A stretch of DNA of 64,000 bases from positions 253,001 to 317,000 of the forward strand of contig NC_135366.1 of the NCBI RefSeq assembly GCF_051622035.1. The letters are read 5' to 3'. This DNA comes from Arctopsyche grandis (lineage: Eukaryota; Arthropoda; Insecta; Trichoptera; Hydropsychidae). This document shows, in pieces, positions 33,743-45,653 of this stretch (position 1 is the first letter of the stretch; the number at the start of each line of letters is the position of its first letter). Below the pieces are notes generated by a model. The model was not told the DNA's origin and did no database searches. It was given only the letters and a program-made list of their open reading frames with translations. A program made the position numbers and the translations under genes.

Positions 33743-35386
33743 ATACTATTTATCACTCACGCTGGCTATTTTTTTACAAGACTATTCTATGTTTTATTAC
33801 AAGCCTCATATCAAGTTGCTTTCGCTCTTTCGTCTGACGAAATTTGGGTTTTGTTAAATTTGTAAATAATGGTCACCTTATCGACAATGCATGTATACAT
33901 GTACTAAATAAATCTTCGCAAGCTTACGGAGAGAATTAATCATCAATATTGATTGCTATAGATCCGAAATTTGAATTCAACCTATTGGTTGCAATCGGTC
34001 GATAAAATTGAGACCAGATAAAATGTATTTTATTCGTCTAAAATACTCGGGGGAATTAAATTCCCAAAGGGGTTTGTTGATAAAATAAAATAAGATGAAA
34101 ACAAGAATCAAAATAAAATAAAATTAGAAGAAAAAAAATACAATAAGATGTATTCGTCTTACAGTATGCAGGACCGAGGAAAAGGGTCGGAGAGAGAACA
34201 AATTACCGGAGCCCGGCTTCTTTTAAGGGCCTGATCCGAAATGGTAAGAAAAATATGTCGACATAAACAGTCAAGTCCTTTTTTTTTTAGTCACTAAATT
34301 AAATTTTCACTCGGTACTTACATAAATACATTTGTATGTAGAAACGCGTAGAAAAAAATTAATACGATATCAATCAGAGTCTAAGTCGACATCAAACCGG
34401 GTTTTGTTTAGTGAACTCCACAGCCTAGAATAACTCCTCACTGATAGCAAACAAGAAACTGCAATATATGTTATTTACCAACTCTTATAATTTTTTTCGC
34501 CTTATATTTCTCCTTTCAGTCTGTAACGTGTCCAACTTCAGGGTAAAATATTTTATTTTAAATTTCCTTCCAGTCCTGTTGAATCTTAAGGTCTGACCGC
34601 ACTATACGACGATGCACTGCTGCAGAGCCGCCAAATATTGTTTGCATGAAATTGTATGAGATATGTAGAACGCACTACTAGAGTTGTTTTTTGTACCAAC
34701 TTTGACGTGTCGCGTAGCGTCGCAGCAACGCACTGTCGCCTAGTGCGGTCGGACCTTTTAAGTTAAATGCAGCCTGTATGTTTCCAACTAGTTTCTTAAT
34801 TTGATCAGATCGACACACCAGAAGTCATATTCTTAGTATAACGAGAAACCTACAGGTAAAAGGAATGCCACATAGTTATTTTAATATTTTCATACAAATA
34901 AAAATACACTGAAACGATTAATGTCTTTTATTTAAAAAAAAACCTAATTTATAATTACATAAAACTTATTTGAAATGTCAAAAAGCTGTATTTAAATCTA
35001 ATAAATAGTGTTAACAACAATGAAATATAAAGGGAAAACGTGATACTTAATAATCATAGTAATACATATTTGAGACTATATTATTCTATTTATCATTTTT
35101 CTTCCTACATAAAAAATTAAAGTGTCATTTGAAGAAACAATTATTTTCTTTAAATTCATACAATATGATGTCAATATATTATATGTATGTACATACATAT
35201 ATGTATATCGCATTGTTTCATTATGTTCTACATACATATGTACATTTGTCTCATTTAATATTAATAAAAAAAATTATACAAATAATTAAGAAAATCACGT
35301 GATTAACACACTATCACAATTTTAACAAGGATGGTTTCTTCATAATGCATTTATGTATACAGAACACAACTATATTATATTTTATT
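33743..35386. other. Intergenic between Gprk1 and ABCB6
   Basis: AT-rich, with simple AAATAAAAT runs near 34080-34150 and one foldback MITE at 34589-34757. TTCGTCTGACGAAATTTGGG near 33829 repeats a stretch at 32947. No gene is seen. Confidence 0.6.
34589..34757. mobile_element. Foldback MITE with AGGTCYGACCGCACTA ends
   Basis: The left end AAGGTCTGACCGCACTA matches the right end in reverse complement (AAGGTCCGACCGCACTA) with one mismatch. Further pairing continues inward (GACGATGCACTGCTGC with GACAGTGCGTTGCTGC). The flanks TTA/TTAA allow a 3-base duplication of PIF/Harbinger type, but this is not decisive. Confidence 0.6.
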
Positions 35387-38300
35387 TTAATGGTGATGAC
35401 CATGGTTAGGTGCAGGAGGTGGAGGTGGAACAGGAAGATTACTCGCAACTGTCGGTTTCGGATTTTCCGTATCTGTATCACTCAACAGTGCATCTTGGCC
35501 ATTGCTATTTTCCAATTGTTGACTCCACATATCTTGATAAATACCATTCGCTTGAACTAAATCTTCATGTCTAAAATGGAAAAATATTGATATTAAAAGT
35601 TTCCAATACATATTCACATTGAAAAAAAGGGATAAAAATATAAATACCTTCCCCTTTCTACAATTTGTCCGTCTTTTAATACCATAATTTCGTCAGCATG
35701 AATGATCGTTGACAATCTATGCGCGACTATAAAAGTTGTCCTATCTGTGCACACACGAGCCAATGCAGCCTATTTGGAATCAAAAGTTTCATAAGTAAAA
35801 CCGAAAATAATAACGTATAAGTTAACATTATTATATGTAAATATAATATAAACCTGAATATTCCTTTCTGTTTTCGTATCTAATGCTGATGTAGCTTCAT
35901 CCAACAAAACAATCATCGGAGCCTTTAGAATCGTGCGAGCTATTGCAATTCTTTGTTTTTCGCCACCACTCAATTTTAAACCTCTCTCACCAACCTGAAC
36001 ACAAATATTTTACTATTTAAATTTATAACAAAAAAACATTCAAGGCTTTGGTAAATAAAGAAAGTCATTTCACCTGTGTATCGTATGCGTCAGGGAATGT
36101 TAAAATTTTGCTGTGAATGTCTGCGTTTTTAGCTGCAGAAATTACATCCATATCTGAAGAACCTTGTTTTCCATATTGTATGTTATATCTAACAATAGAG
36201 ACAATATTACGAGTTATAGTGAATACATTTTATATTGTATTATTTAGTATTTTTCAAACTTTAGTGCAGTTTCTTAAATGTATATTTGCGCGTACATACG
36301 CCAGGGCCGGCCCCATGATTTTCAGCCCCCCTGGACAATAACTTAAATTTGCGCACCCCCCCCCTCAATTTTATTAAAACATACCACACAATATAATTTA
36401 ATAAAATGCAACATAAATTTAAAAATAAACACAAATTAAATTAATTTTAACATCAATTACACTGTTCAACAGTGACGACTTTTTTTTGGTTCAGAGACGA
36501 GATATGACTTTTCTTATACATAACATAGATCTATGCCCAGGAAACACGAATCTGGTAATAAAAAATGTTAATTGGCTCGAGATTCGGAGATATATGTATG
36601 TGTTTTTTAAATTGCGCGATTTTTCTACATCTTGGTGTTGTTCGGTCGATGTCTCAAAATCTGTCAATTTTCTGTTCAAAATGAATATTGGAATCTATAG
36701 TCGGGTATTTCATCTTTCATTTGTAGTACTTTTCAGCTTTCAAATCTCTTTAAGTAGTCGTCCAGTTCAACTCTAAAGTCAAAAGTACGTATTTTCACTT
36801 GGGATTTTTTCCCACTGTTAATACTTCTTTATATTGAGTATTTTCTATTGTAACATGTTTATTGGGATAGTGTTCTGGCCACAATTTTTTTTCGTTTAAA
36901 AGGGTTAATTGGAAGTGTCCTGAATTGTAAATCGGTAAAATTGCGAGCTAAAAAATCGTACTAGTGGAGCATGTCGTTTCGTGTTATTATTCTACTAAAA
37001 ATATTAGTTTAAATTCTGAACAAAAAAAATGAATTTGACACCACTATGAACAGGGTCAGGGTCAATATCAGAAAAATAGTAAAAGTGCTCAATCGTGTTT
37101 TTAACATTATTTTCATTAATTCTTTAATTTTGTTTAAAACTAAAGGTCTTTGTTAGCGGCGCGCACACATACTATTAACAAACCGCATTAAAATTTGAAA
37201 AATACTGTATGTAAATGGAGAAAGGGGTATAAAAGTGTATACTTAATGCTATTGTTGAAAAGTACAGTATCCTGAGGAACGACTCCGATCGACGCTCTCA
37301 GAGATTGCTGGGTCACAGTCCGTACGTCTTGACCGTCGATGGTAACAGAGCCAGCATCCACATCGTAGAAACGGAACAATAGCCTAATAATAGTCGACTT
37401 TCCAGAACCCGTCGGTCCAACCTATAATTAGCAATTAAAAATAAATTACAACACTTTTACATATTTAAAAGTAAAATAGTAAAAAAGTCACTTACTAAAG
37501 CCACAGTTTTTCCAGGCTGAACGGTGAATGAGACATCGTTGAGAATGAGACGTTCTGGCACGTAACTAAACTTAACGTTGCGGAATTCAATTGCGCCCCT
37601 TCTGGCGAGGAGTGCCGGGGCTCCGATGGCGTCTCTGATATCGGAATTTTCACGGAACAAATCAAACATATTTTCCATATCGACGAAATTTTTCTGTATA
37701 CCTCTATAATAAAAAGAATTGAATCGATCGGACTGTATTTTTCTTTTAGATATGACCTATCAATACATCTGTATGTGTGTATATTAAAAAATAAATATAA
37801 AACCAACCTGTAAAACGTCCCAAACCAATTGAGTGGCACATACAATTGAATGATGTAACTTGAAAACAATACATAATCACCGACTGATAATCCTTCTTTA
37901 TAAACTATCATCTTCATGCAAAGCAAAGATCCAGCCAACAATCCTGTAGAAAATATTGACATTACAAATTGACGATTCTATGGGTGTGGGATAAGAGTTA
38001 TAATTATAATACATGTATTTACCAGCACACACTATGACATTTTGCATCGTGTTCAAAATATTAAGAGTAAACATTGAACTCCATTCTTCTTTCTGAAAAA
38101 AAAAATTTGTTTTGAATTAGTTTAGTGACAAAAAGAATTACACACAACGGTTGATATACTCACTTGATAATCTGTGATAGCCTCTTTATAACTCATGACT
38201 TCGTATTGTTCGGCTCCGTAATACTTGACAGTTTCAAAATTCAACAGGGAATCGACAGATCTGGCTTTCTGAGCATTATCCGCTAAATTCATACGACGTT

Positions 38301-41300
38301 GGAATTTCGTCCGCCATTCGGTAATGGAAATAGTCGCAACTGTAAATTTAAATTCGACATTTCACACCTGGTTTAAATTTAATATATTTAAATATGTTCA
38401 CACAAATAAAATTACCTATATATAAAGCCATAGTTGAAAATACGATGAGCCCAAACCACATATTGAAAGCCGAGACAAAGAAAATAATGGCAATTACGAT
38501 ATCTACGAGAGTCGGCACTATTGAAAAGAGTATGTAGGAGAGAAGATTGTTGATCGAATCGGTCCCTCGGTCCATCACACGGAGGACTTCTCCAGTCTTT
38601 CTACTAAGATGCCAACGCATTGGTAAACTGTGGAGATGTTTAAAGAGTTCGGTCTGCAATCAAACGCAACAAAATTATGAAATAGGCCATTTATTTAATG
38701 TAAATATATTTTTCTTCATTCATGTTATATATGTTTAAAGAAAAATGTATTTCGAGCAATTTCGACACATTGTTTAGTAAAAATGTTAAGGTTTGAATTT
38801 ACTTGTAATTCTCTAGTTGTATATTGCTGAACTCGAATCCACAGGAATGAGCGTAGATTATTCAAGAAGCCCATACTTCCAATTCCACCGCCTTGCAGGA
38901 ATTTAAAAAGTACGTATATTAAAATCAAATCCCATCGGAATGAAATGGGAGGAATTGATATGCTGTCGACTGAAATTTTAAAAATTTATTAATACATTTT
39001 AATCTATAATGATGCGTAACGCAACAAGGAGGAATTTCAATTTAATTTTACCTATTAACTTGCTGTAAATCGGCACGTACAGATTTATAATTCTTCCAGC
39101 TAGCAGTGTCAAAACACATATCAACACGCGAAATTGAAGAATCGAGTCATTTTGAGGCCACATAAAAGGTAATAGCGTTTTTATTTTGACAAAGGCGTTC
39201 CGAAATGCAGATCGATTTTCATCGTTTATCTGCAATTTTCAGAATAAAAGATCAATTGAAAATGACAATGAAAAAAAAGGAGGGATGTAATTTCAGTAAT
39301 AATGTACATATGTGTATGTCTGTCTGTCTCACCCTTGCCGAAAGCGGAGCTCTCGTCGAATAGCGATTGGAGTTTAACGAGTCGTAACTTTGTACGATTC
39401 CTGGAGCTTTTAGACCGAGAGTGAATATCATCATGCACGACACATATCGACCAACGAATAGAAACATTTCAAGACGGTCCTCCAAACTGTAAATGGATGT
39501 TTATATTATACTATATGTACTAGTGTTTTTACCCGGCTTTGCTCAGTATTTGTAATATAAACTGCTTAGACATGGTTAATCTAATTTATTTATTATCTTA
39601 GCTATCAAGCTAATTTAAAAATACATCTTAATTACTTAACTCTAAAATTTATAATTAACTTATGTATATGTACCGTTCGTCACAGAGGTGTCTCTTCGCA
39701 CCTCGCAAGAATGCATCCATGGTCTTAGCAGACCTGATGCACTCAGGGAGGGCATTATACCTGAGCACACCCCTAGCTGTCTTATTTTTTTTCTTACTCT
39801 ACTTAAAACTAGTTTGTCCTTATTTCTAGTATAAAAACTATGTTTATCTCTTATATAATCATCAAAGTACTTAGGCATTAACATATGATCTAACTTAGTA
39901 AACAATTTATTAAATTTATTTGAATATTCATTTGCTTTTTTTATTAAATTTAACGTAACGGATTCCACCACCCAAACCTTACATAGTTACATACGGAGAA
40001 ATGTTATAAAAATAGAAGTGGCTTTAGGCGTTATATTGCTGTCAAGTGAGGATTGTCCACAGACATTCCTAAATAATTTTAGAATCAGTCGTATTTGATG
40101 CTTGATGCTCGACGTATGTCCGATAAAAACTTTTTTGTTTGTTTATATTACTCGCAAGATGGGCAAGTGCATCGTTAAAAATTGCACAATGCATTCATAA
40201 ACACACAATAAACAACATGGGATACATTTTTTTATAAGTGGATTGATCTGATTATACTATGTGCGTTGTAGCGTAGTTATGGAGACATACCGTGTAATAT
40301 TGACACAATTTATTTATTCGTTAAGGCCCTTCTATTATTATGGTGTATACGTGTAAGAATTTGTGTATATATGGATGGTGTACATATATGTTTATATAAT
40401 TGTCTTTGGCCAGGAAGGTGCATTGGCTTTACCTGTTAGGCCTTCTTGGTGTAAATTAAATAAAAAATAAATAAATAAATAACATTTCTCAAAGTACATA
40501 CATAAAAAGATGTATTAGTTGTATTATATTGCATTTGTCAAATTTTATTTTATATATTGGCTTAGACAATTATTATAAAGATTATCAATTCGTTGTTTTG
40601 TATCAAGTGCACAACAAAAATGCATTTAATCTAGACAAACAATTTTGACACATAAAAAAAATAGTAACCAGAAGGTACCTAGTTTGAGAGAAAACCTTTT
40701 TATGGATGCGGTATTTTTTGCTTATAAATATACATACATACATACATATTCGTGTATGTATTATATGTATGTATATGATATGTACATAATTGAACGTCAT
40801 TAAACTATAATATATGTATGTAGCAGCGGTCAACAGCATTCACATACATATGTATATAGTTGAAGCAGCAAGTATTTTATATTCAAATATTTACATATTA
40901 ACGATTTACCTCTTGATGGAATTTTTAAATCTGCAAATGATTTGAACTTTATAACGCTAATGAGTCGATGATAATTGTCACACTTGAAATAAATACACAG
41001 CGTTGAAATAAATAAATAAACTAAAATAATATATGAAAAATACTATATTTCCTGAAAAATGTTTTGGCCCCCCGAACTGAGCCGTGCGATAAGAAAAGTT
41101 TCGGGACAAACTGCTAACATCGACACATTTCAACCCAAGGGTAAATTATTTCATTCAATCAACACTCGAATCTTATTTAACGCACAATATTTGTGATGAT
41201 TTACATCCATAGATAACGTTTGGACAGAAATCATTAGAAAGTCTATGTATGTACAAGATGAGCTCGTTTGATGGTACAGGATTTTATTACATAAATAGGA

Positions 41301-43282
41301 CATAAAGTGTAAAACTCACGTTCTTAGATGCCACCACCATCCTTCTTTTTTGATGTTTACGAACGAGAGATTTTCAGCGACGAATAACAGTGTCCAAAAT
41401 AGCAATAGAACGAAACCATGTCCTCGTGGCGGAACAGACGGTAACAAATAAAGTCTTTCAAGTCGCATCAAATATGCAGAAAGTGGAAATATCATTATAC
41501 TCATCACTAATGACAATATCTGGAAAAATAAAAAAGGGTAAAATCTACGTTAAAGGTTTAAGGTTTAGTATTAGCATAAAATAAAATGTATTTTTGTGAC
41601 AAGTACCATGTAGCCGTAGATGTGACCGTCTTTGAATACGTACGCTTGCAGAAAAAAACGAGTTATTCCCAAAACAGGTATGAAGAATGTGAAGAATAAT
41701 TGCACGCCGTACAAGCGAGCGCAGTGGACTTCCACCATCTCTGTTGCATATCTGAAATATCATATGGTTCTTTCTGGTTTTATATATATATTTTATTTTA
41801 CATGAAAGAAATTACACTGACATATTAGTTATAAGGCGAAAAGCTGATTCCGACTTTAAAACAAAACTAAAGAGGATAATTTCATTAGAGTGAGTCATAC
41901 ATTTTGCATCACCTCAGCATAGTCTCTGAAATTCATTGAATGTTCGAAAATTGATACATAAATTAGGCGACCGTGGAGGCCAGATAATATCTCCGAAACC
42001 AGATATGACATGTTACGGGAACATTTTTCAAATGAAATTTTATGCAATCCAGTTGTCTTGTTCTATTAAAATTCGTAAAAAGTTTAGGAATTACGCCGAG
42101 TAAAATGATAGATGTCCAATAGATTTCGTTTGAATGAATTATTTAACGGTATAATGCAAAATTTTTTATTATATGTACTATGTATATAAAAACGGACGGG
42201 ATTTGCGGGGACGTGCGAGTGCACAAGTATGGAGATTTCAAAAAAATAGATTTTAGAATTATCAAGAGATACTATATCGATTTTAATTTCTTTTCTGGTT
42301 TCGGTTCCGGTTCCGATTTCAATTCTGGTAACGATTTAGATTTTTATTTCAGTTCTGATTCCCAATGCCTATTTCAGTTCCGGTTCCATATTTTAGTTTT
42401 GATTACAACATTGTCATCGAAATCAGTCGGTGTTAATCAGAACGTTACATACACATCTGAAACTTGTTACTGTATAGGCTCTGGTTATGGTTAAGGTTAC
42501 AGTTCGCTATTGAGTACGATTGCAATTTTCTTTTTAACTGATTTATTATTGTCTCGGTTGAACATCAAACTTAAGCTGTAATTCGAAACTCTGTTATAGC
42601 TAAAATCCACGTTGGTGTATTTTGAAATGAAAAAAAAATTATCAATACAGTAGATAGCACCATTTATCTTATTAAGTAGAAAAAATGTCAGTTCCGGGTC
42701 ATTGAAATCAGTATTTAGAAACATGAAACAAGTTACATAAAAATGTGACTCTACAAAAAAATGAATGTTACTATGTACTTATTATATAAGGTAACACGAA
42801 TTGTCATGATCCAATCCTTGTAGTTTTCTTTTTTCACTAAAATGCGAATAAATGTTCATTATTGTTTACAACTTTTGTTTAAAATTAGTTCAAATATCAA
42901 AGCTAAATCTTCACTTTAATGGAGAACTAAATAGTGGGTAGTGAAAGTAATCGGCATTTGAAGTTACAAAAATGATAATTCGCATTTGAAAAGTTGAAAA
43001 CAATAATGAACTTTATTCGCATTTTGGTAACAAAACTAATGAAGATTGGATTACATTGGATAGTGAACATTAGCTAATTCATTATAATTTTATACAATAA
43101 TAATTCAGCGACGGGAGGTGGGAATTAAATGATTACCTATGGTACATCACAACTTGCATGGTGCCTAGTATTAAGATAAAACCGCCGATGACCGAAGCGC
43201 ACACAGTCTCCATAAAGCATTGCGAAATTCCGTGATCCACCCATACTTCGTTCAAAGTGACGTTCGGCGGGCAGTATAACAT
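35387..43282 (-). CDS. ABCB6: ABC transporter ABCB6 / HMT-1 type half-transporter
   Basis: Sixteen exons (minus strand, 5' to 3'): 43137-43282, 41607-41751, 41320-41519, 39333-39486, 39052-39229, 38803-38969, 38416-38653, 38164-38339, 38023-38092, 37808-37943, 37496-37703, 37243-37421, 36074-36188, 35854-35994, 35648-35769, 35387-35570. Phases agree throughout and give 852 residues, close to human ABCB6 (842). An N-terminal five-helix domain ([20 protein letters not shown]) is followed by a six-helix ABC core with [14 protein letters not shown] and [10 protein letters not shown]. The nucleotide-binding domain has Walker [11 protein letters not shown]-loop VVPQDTVLF, signature LSGGE, Walker [13 protein letters not shown] and H-loop VAHRLS, all intact. 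Known: homodimers move porphyrins or phytochelatin/metal complexes across mitochondrial or endolysosomal membranes. The C-terminus ends in a proline run and HGHHH. The 1.8 kb intron 3 and 1.05 kb intron 12 carry repeats. Confidence 0.96.
36300..36370 (+). repeat. CAGGGCCGGCCCC terminal motif in ABCB6 intron 12
   Basis: CCAGGGCCGGCCCCATGATT, then CAGCCCCCCTGG and GCGCACCCCCCCCC, resembles the tip of DNA transposons with CAGGGCCGGCC ends. I found no matching opposite end in the intron, so only one end, or a fragment, remains. Confidence 0.35.
39521..39975 (-). pseudogene. LINE remnant in ABCB6 intron 3
   Basis: An ACTAGTGTTTTTACCCGGCT head (39521) is followed by a minus-strand frame at 39660-39971. 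It contains [17 protein letters not shown], then [20 protein letters not shown], and [12 protein letters not shown]. This resembles a degraded CR1/Jockey ORF2 C-terminus. No complete domain survives. Confidence 0.45.
40395..40480 (+). repeat. SINE/LINE 3' hairpin module with AAATA tail
   Basis: GGCCAGGAAGGTGCATTGGC followed by TTTACCTGTTAGGCCTTCTT matches the SINE tail at 1719-1762, and ends in AAATAAATAAAT. It sits in ABCB6 intron 3. Confidence 0.6.
42280..42420. repeat. TTCCGGTTCCGATTTC-type minisatellite in ABCB6 intron 1
   Basis: Degenerate units of GGTTTCGGTTCCGGTTCCGA, GATTTCAATTCTGG and CAGTTCCGGTTCC run for about 140 bases. They are reverse-complement relatives of the array at 6905-7035. 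Confidence 0.5.
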
Positions 43283-43917
43283 CTCGCGGCCTGGAAACAG
43301 AAATGCAATAAAGTTTATCCGAACAGCTATTAAAGTTTATCACGCCTTCGAGAATGAGTACGTATTGTTTTATTCGAACGACCGCACTCGTTTACATACG
43401 GTGTATTAGGGTTAGTGAGTGGTGAATTTAAAATTTGAATGTGCGTATTACAATGAAATACATATGTAATATGAATCGAAAATATCGCGGATCAAGTGTG
43501 TTGATGTTGATGGAGGGGGTTTGGTTATGTGTGTGAATTGATGCCATTCGATCGTTTTGTCAGTGATGATGTATCGATTGTAGTGTGATTGAAAAATACC
43601 GGCGAGCGGCGAACGTCAAACGCAGAGCGGACGCAATACACTACGCAAGTCACTATTCACATCACTGACAGCTGATCGCGCAAATCGTGCCCAAACACTT
43701 TCGTTCACGACCATTCACTCGATGCTGATGCTTTCTTTTTAGGGAGATAAGGGTTCAATATAATAACTGCTGCCCCTTATTCTCTTCAGGCTACCAAGGG
43801 GTTGCAGCTCGTCGCAAATAGTCGTGGAAGGGCACGTATATTTTTTATGTCATATTTGCATATTAAATTTTTTTTTATAATCTGATCATTTCTCAATATT
43901 TTTGATAATTTCTACAA
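43283..43917. other. ABCB6 upstream region
   Basis: This stretch holds the presumed ABCB6 5' UTR and promoter. CpG density rises near 43590-43700 (GGCGAGCGGCGAACGTC). A short GGCACGT-containing tract follows. No TATA box or other gene is recognised. Confidence 0.4.
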
Positions 43918-44053
43918 TGGGGCCGTCCACACACAAGATATCAACTAACGATATTTACTGAATCTAGTAAATACCGTGCGTTCGAACGCAATGCTCTCAT
44001 ACTCTCATACCTATCGAAATATCGTTAGTTGATATCTTGTGTGTGGACGACGC
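43918..44053. mobile_element. Near-perfect palindromic MITE
   Basis: The left arm CGTCCACACACAAGATATCA ACTAACGATAT (43924-43954) is the exact reverse complement of the right arm ATATCGTTAGTTGATATCTT GTGTGTGGACG (44019-44049). The arms extend outward with mismatches to TGGGG/CGCCA. The loop is 64 bases. AATG on both sides is a possible target duplication. The high arm identity suggests recent movement or gene conversion. Confidence 0.7.
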
Positions 44054-44174
44054 CAATGTATGTACATACATTACTTTTTCTTCACGTGCCATGTCCTCCC
44101 AGAACGTCGGCAACTAGATGTCCCATTCATACTTTGTCAACGGCTGCTCGAAATTGTGCTTTGGTGCTAAGGTC

Positions 44175-44646
44175 GGTTCGGTGATTACTGGTCACAAAGT
44201 CACTAAAATCTCTATAACAGAATATCTGGCAGCCAAAAAGTTCATCATACTGTAACGTAGAGATAGTTACGAGTGCTAATCAGCTGATCTCTCGTTCGCG
44301 CAAAAATGTCCTCACAGAATGAATAAGCCGTATGTAACGGCCAATAGAATCGCCTGACTCATCGACCAATAGTTTATTACATGTCTATGTATGTGTGTTG
44401 CGCCCAACGGGTATAAATATGGGGCGCTCTCGGCCTGGAAACCATTCCGACCTGGAGCGCCGACGAGAGCAGACGGATAAACGACTTCTACAACACTCCT
44501 GCGTCTTTCTCTCCGATTCTGGAAGCCCCTCTTCACGTCCACGCAACAATACAAACTAGAACTTGAAAGCCAAATATTGTGTATTCGCGATTTTCATGGC
44601 AAAAATTGTCTTTGACCACCGCAATTTGACGAATAGTCCAATTACC
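44175..44646 (+). mobile_element. 9-bp-TSD MITE family, copy 4, interrupted by a solo LTR
   Basis: It starts GGTTCGGTGATTACTGGTCA and ends GAATAGTCCAATTACC. The flanking nonamers GCTAAGGTC and TCTGAGGCC agree in 6 of 9. It disrupts the LINE remnant described above, which continues on both sides. The solo LTR at 44251-44548 sits between CATCATAC and ATACAAACTAGAAC. Confidence 0.82.
44251..44548 (+). mobile_element. Solo LTR (probably Ty3/Gypsy class) inside MITE copy 4
   Basis: 298 bases, ends TGTAACG and CGCAACA, with a 4-base duplication ATAC (44247-44250 and 44549-44552). TATAAATATGGGGCG is near 44411, GGATAAACG near 44475 and TGCGTCTTTCTCTCCGATTC near 44500. It is the same family as 33201-33657, and here it lies in the same direction as the host MITE. 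Confidence 0.85.
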
Positions 44647-45653
44647 TCTGAGGCCGTACCAGTGCCGAAGATTATTTAGCCAAAATGTTTTCCGCCTGCC
44701 CCGAGTGCGTTGGCCTACGATTTTCCCCTGGATTACACTGAGCAACAAAAAAAATTACCAGTACTCCAATTTACGCCTGTTCAAACTTTTGAGCACTTCG
44801 ACATGCTTTCCCATCAGGGCTAGCACCTCGGCATTGGTATGACGCGCCATCCATGAGATTCTCAGCTTCCTTTTGTATGTCTACATCTCAAAATCCTGTA
44901 GTTTTTTGCACGTAGCATCTGTCAGGGTCCATGCTTCTGTCTCACACAGAAGGATACTGAAAGCGTAACATCGTAGAAGTCTAAGACAAAGTGCTATACT
45001 GAGATTACGTGTGGTTAGGACATTTTTCAATTTTAAGAATGCAGCTCTTGCTTGCTCCACTCTAACGCGAATTTCCTGTTTACTTTCACACGTTTCACCC
45101 AGATATCTGAAACTATTTCCTTTTTCCACCACATTGTTATTAATTTTTATATGAGAGTTGACCATATTGTGCGTCGACTTGCTGAATATCATCCATTTGG
45201 TTTTTTTATAGAGCTATGCACAACAACTGCGTCCATTGTTGCCTGCAAGTCGTTGAAGTTAGTGGTCAGTAGTACAGTACATTCCGCGTACCGAATGTTA
45301 TTGATGACTGTGCCATGTATTGTAATTCCGGAATCTGTCTTCCAAGGCTTCAGCAATAATATTTTCGGGATATGAATTAAACAGTAGCAGTGAGTGTACA
45401 CACCCTTGACGATACATTTGATTATTATATTCTATTGTTCATTAAACAAACCAATATTTTATCGACCTTTGCATATTTATATTTATCTTCTATATGTACA
45501 TATGTATGTATAATATTTGTAGGGTTTAAATAAATAAAGCATAAATTCTGTTTTTGGATAACATTATTATTACTAAAATTTTTGGTATTAAATTAAAACA
45601 TGGTTTCGCAACAAATTTTACTATCAACAATAAAAATTGGGTGTTGTATTGTA

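Larger units (their letters stand above)
44075..45420 (-). pseudogene. Degraded LINE reverse transcriptase, interrupted by a MITE
   Basis: On the minus strand: WKTDSGITIHGTVINNIRYA followed by ECTVLL (a decayed YADDTVL box), NSFRYLGETCESKQEIRVRV, EQARAAFLKLKNVLTTRNLS, the ILLCETEAWTLTDATCKKLQ block, MARHTNAEVLALMGK, and GQRTRGRRKTFWLNNLRHWY. Left of the MITE (44075-44165) the end continues STKAQFRAAVDKV. Several frameshifts and a mutated catalytic box show it is dead. The MITE at 44175-44646 splits the last exon-like block. Confidence 0.7.

Noticed and set aside
36486-36776. 96-codon plus-strand frame in ABCB6 intron 12
   Set aside because: It lies in an intron of a well-supported gene, contains no motif, and is probably part of an unclassified repeat insertion.
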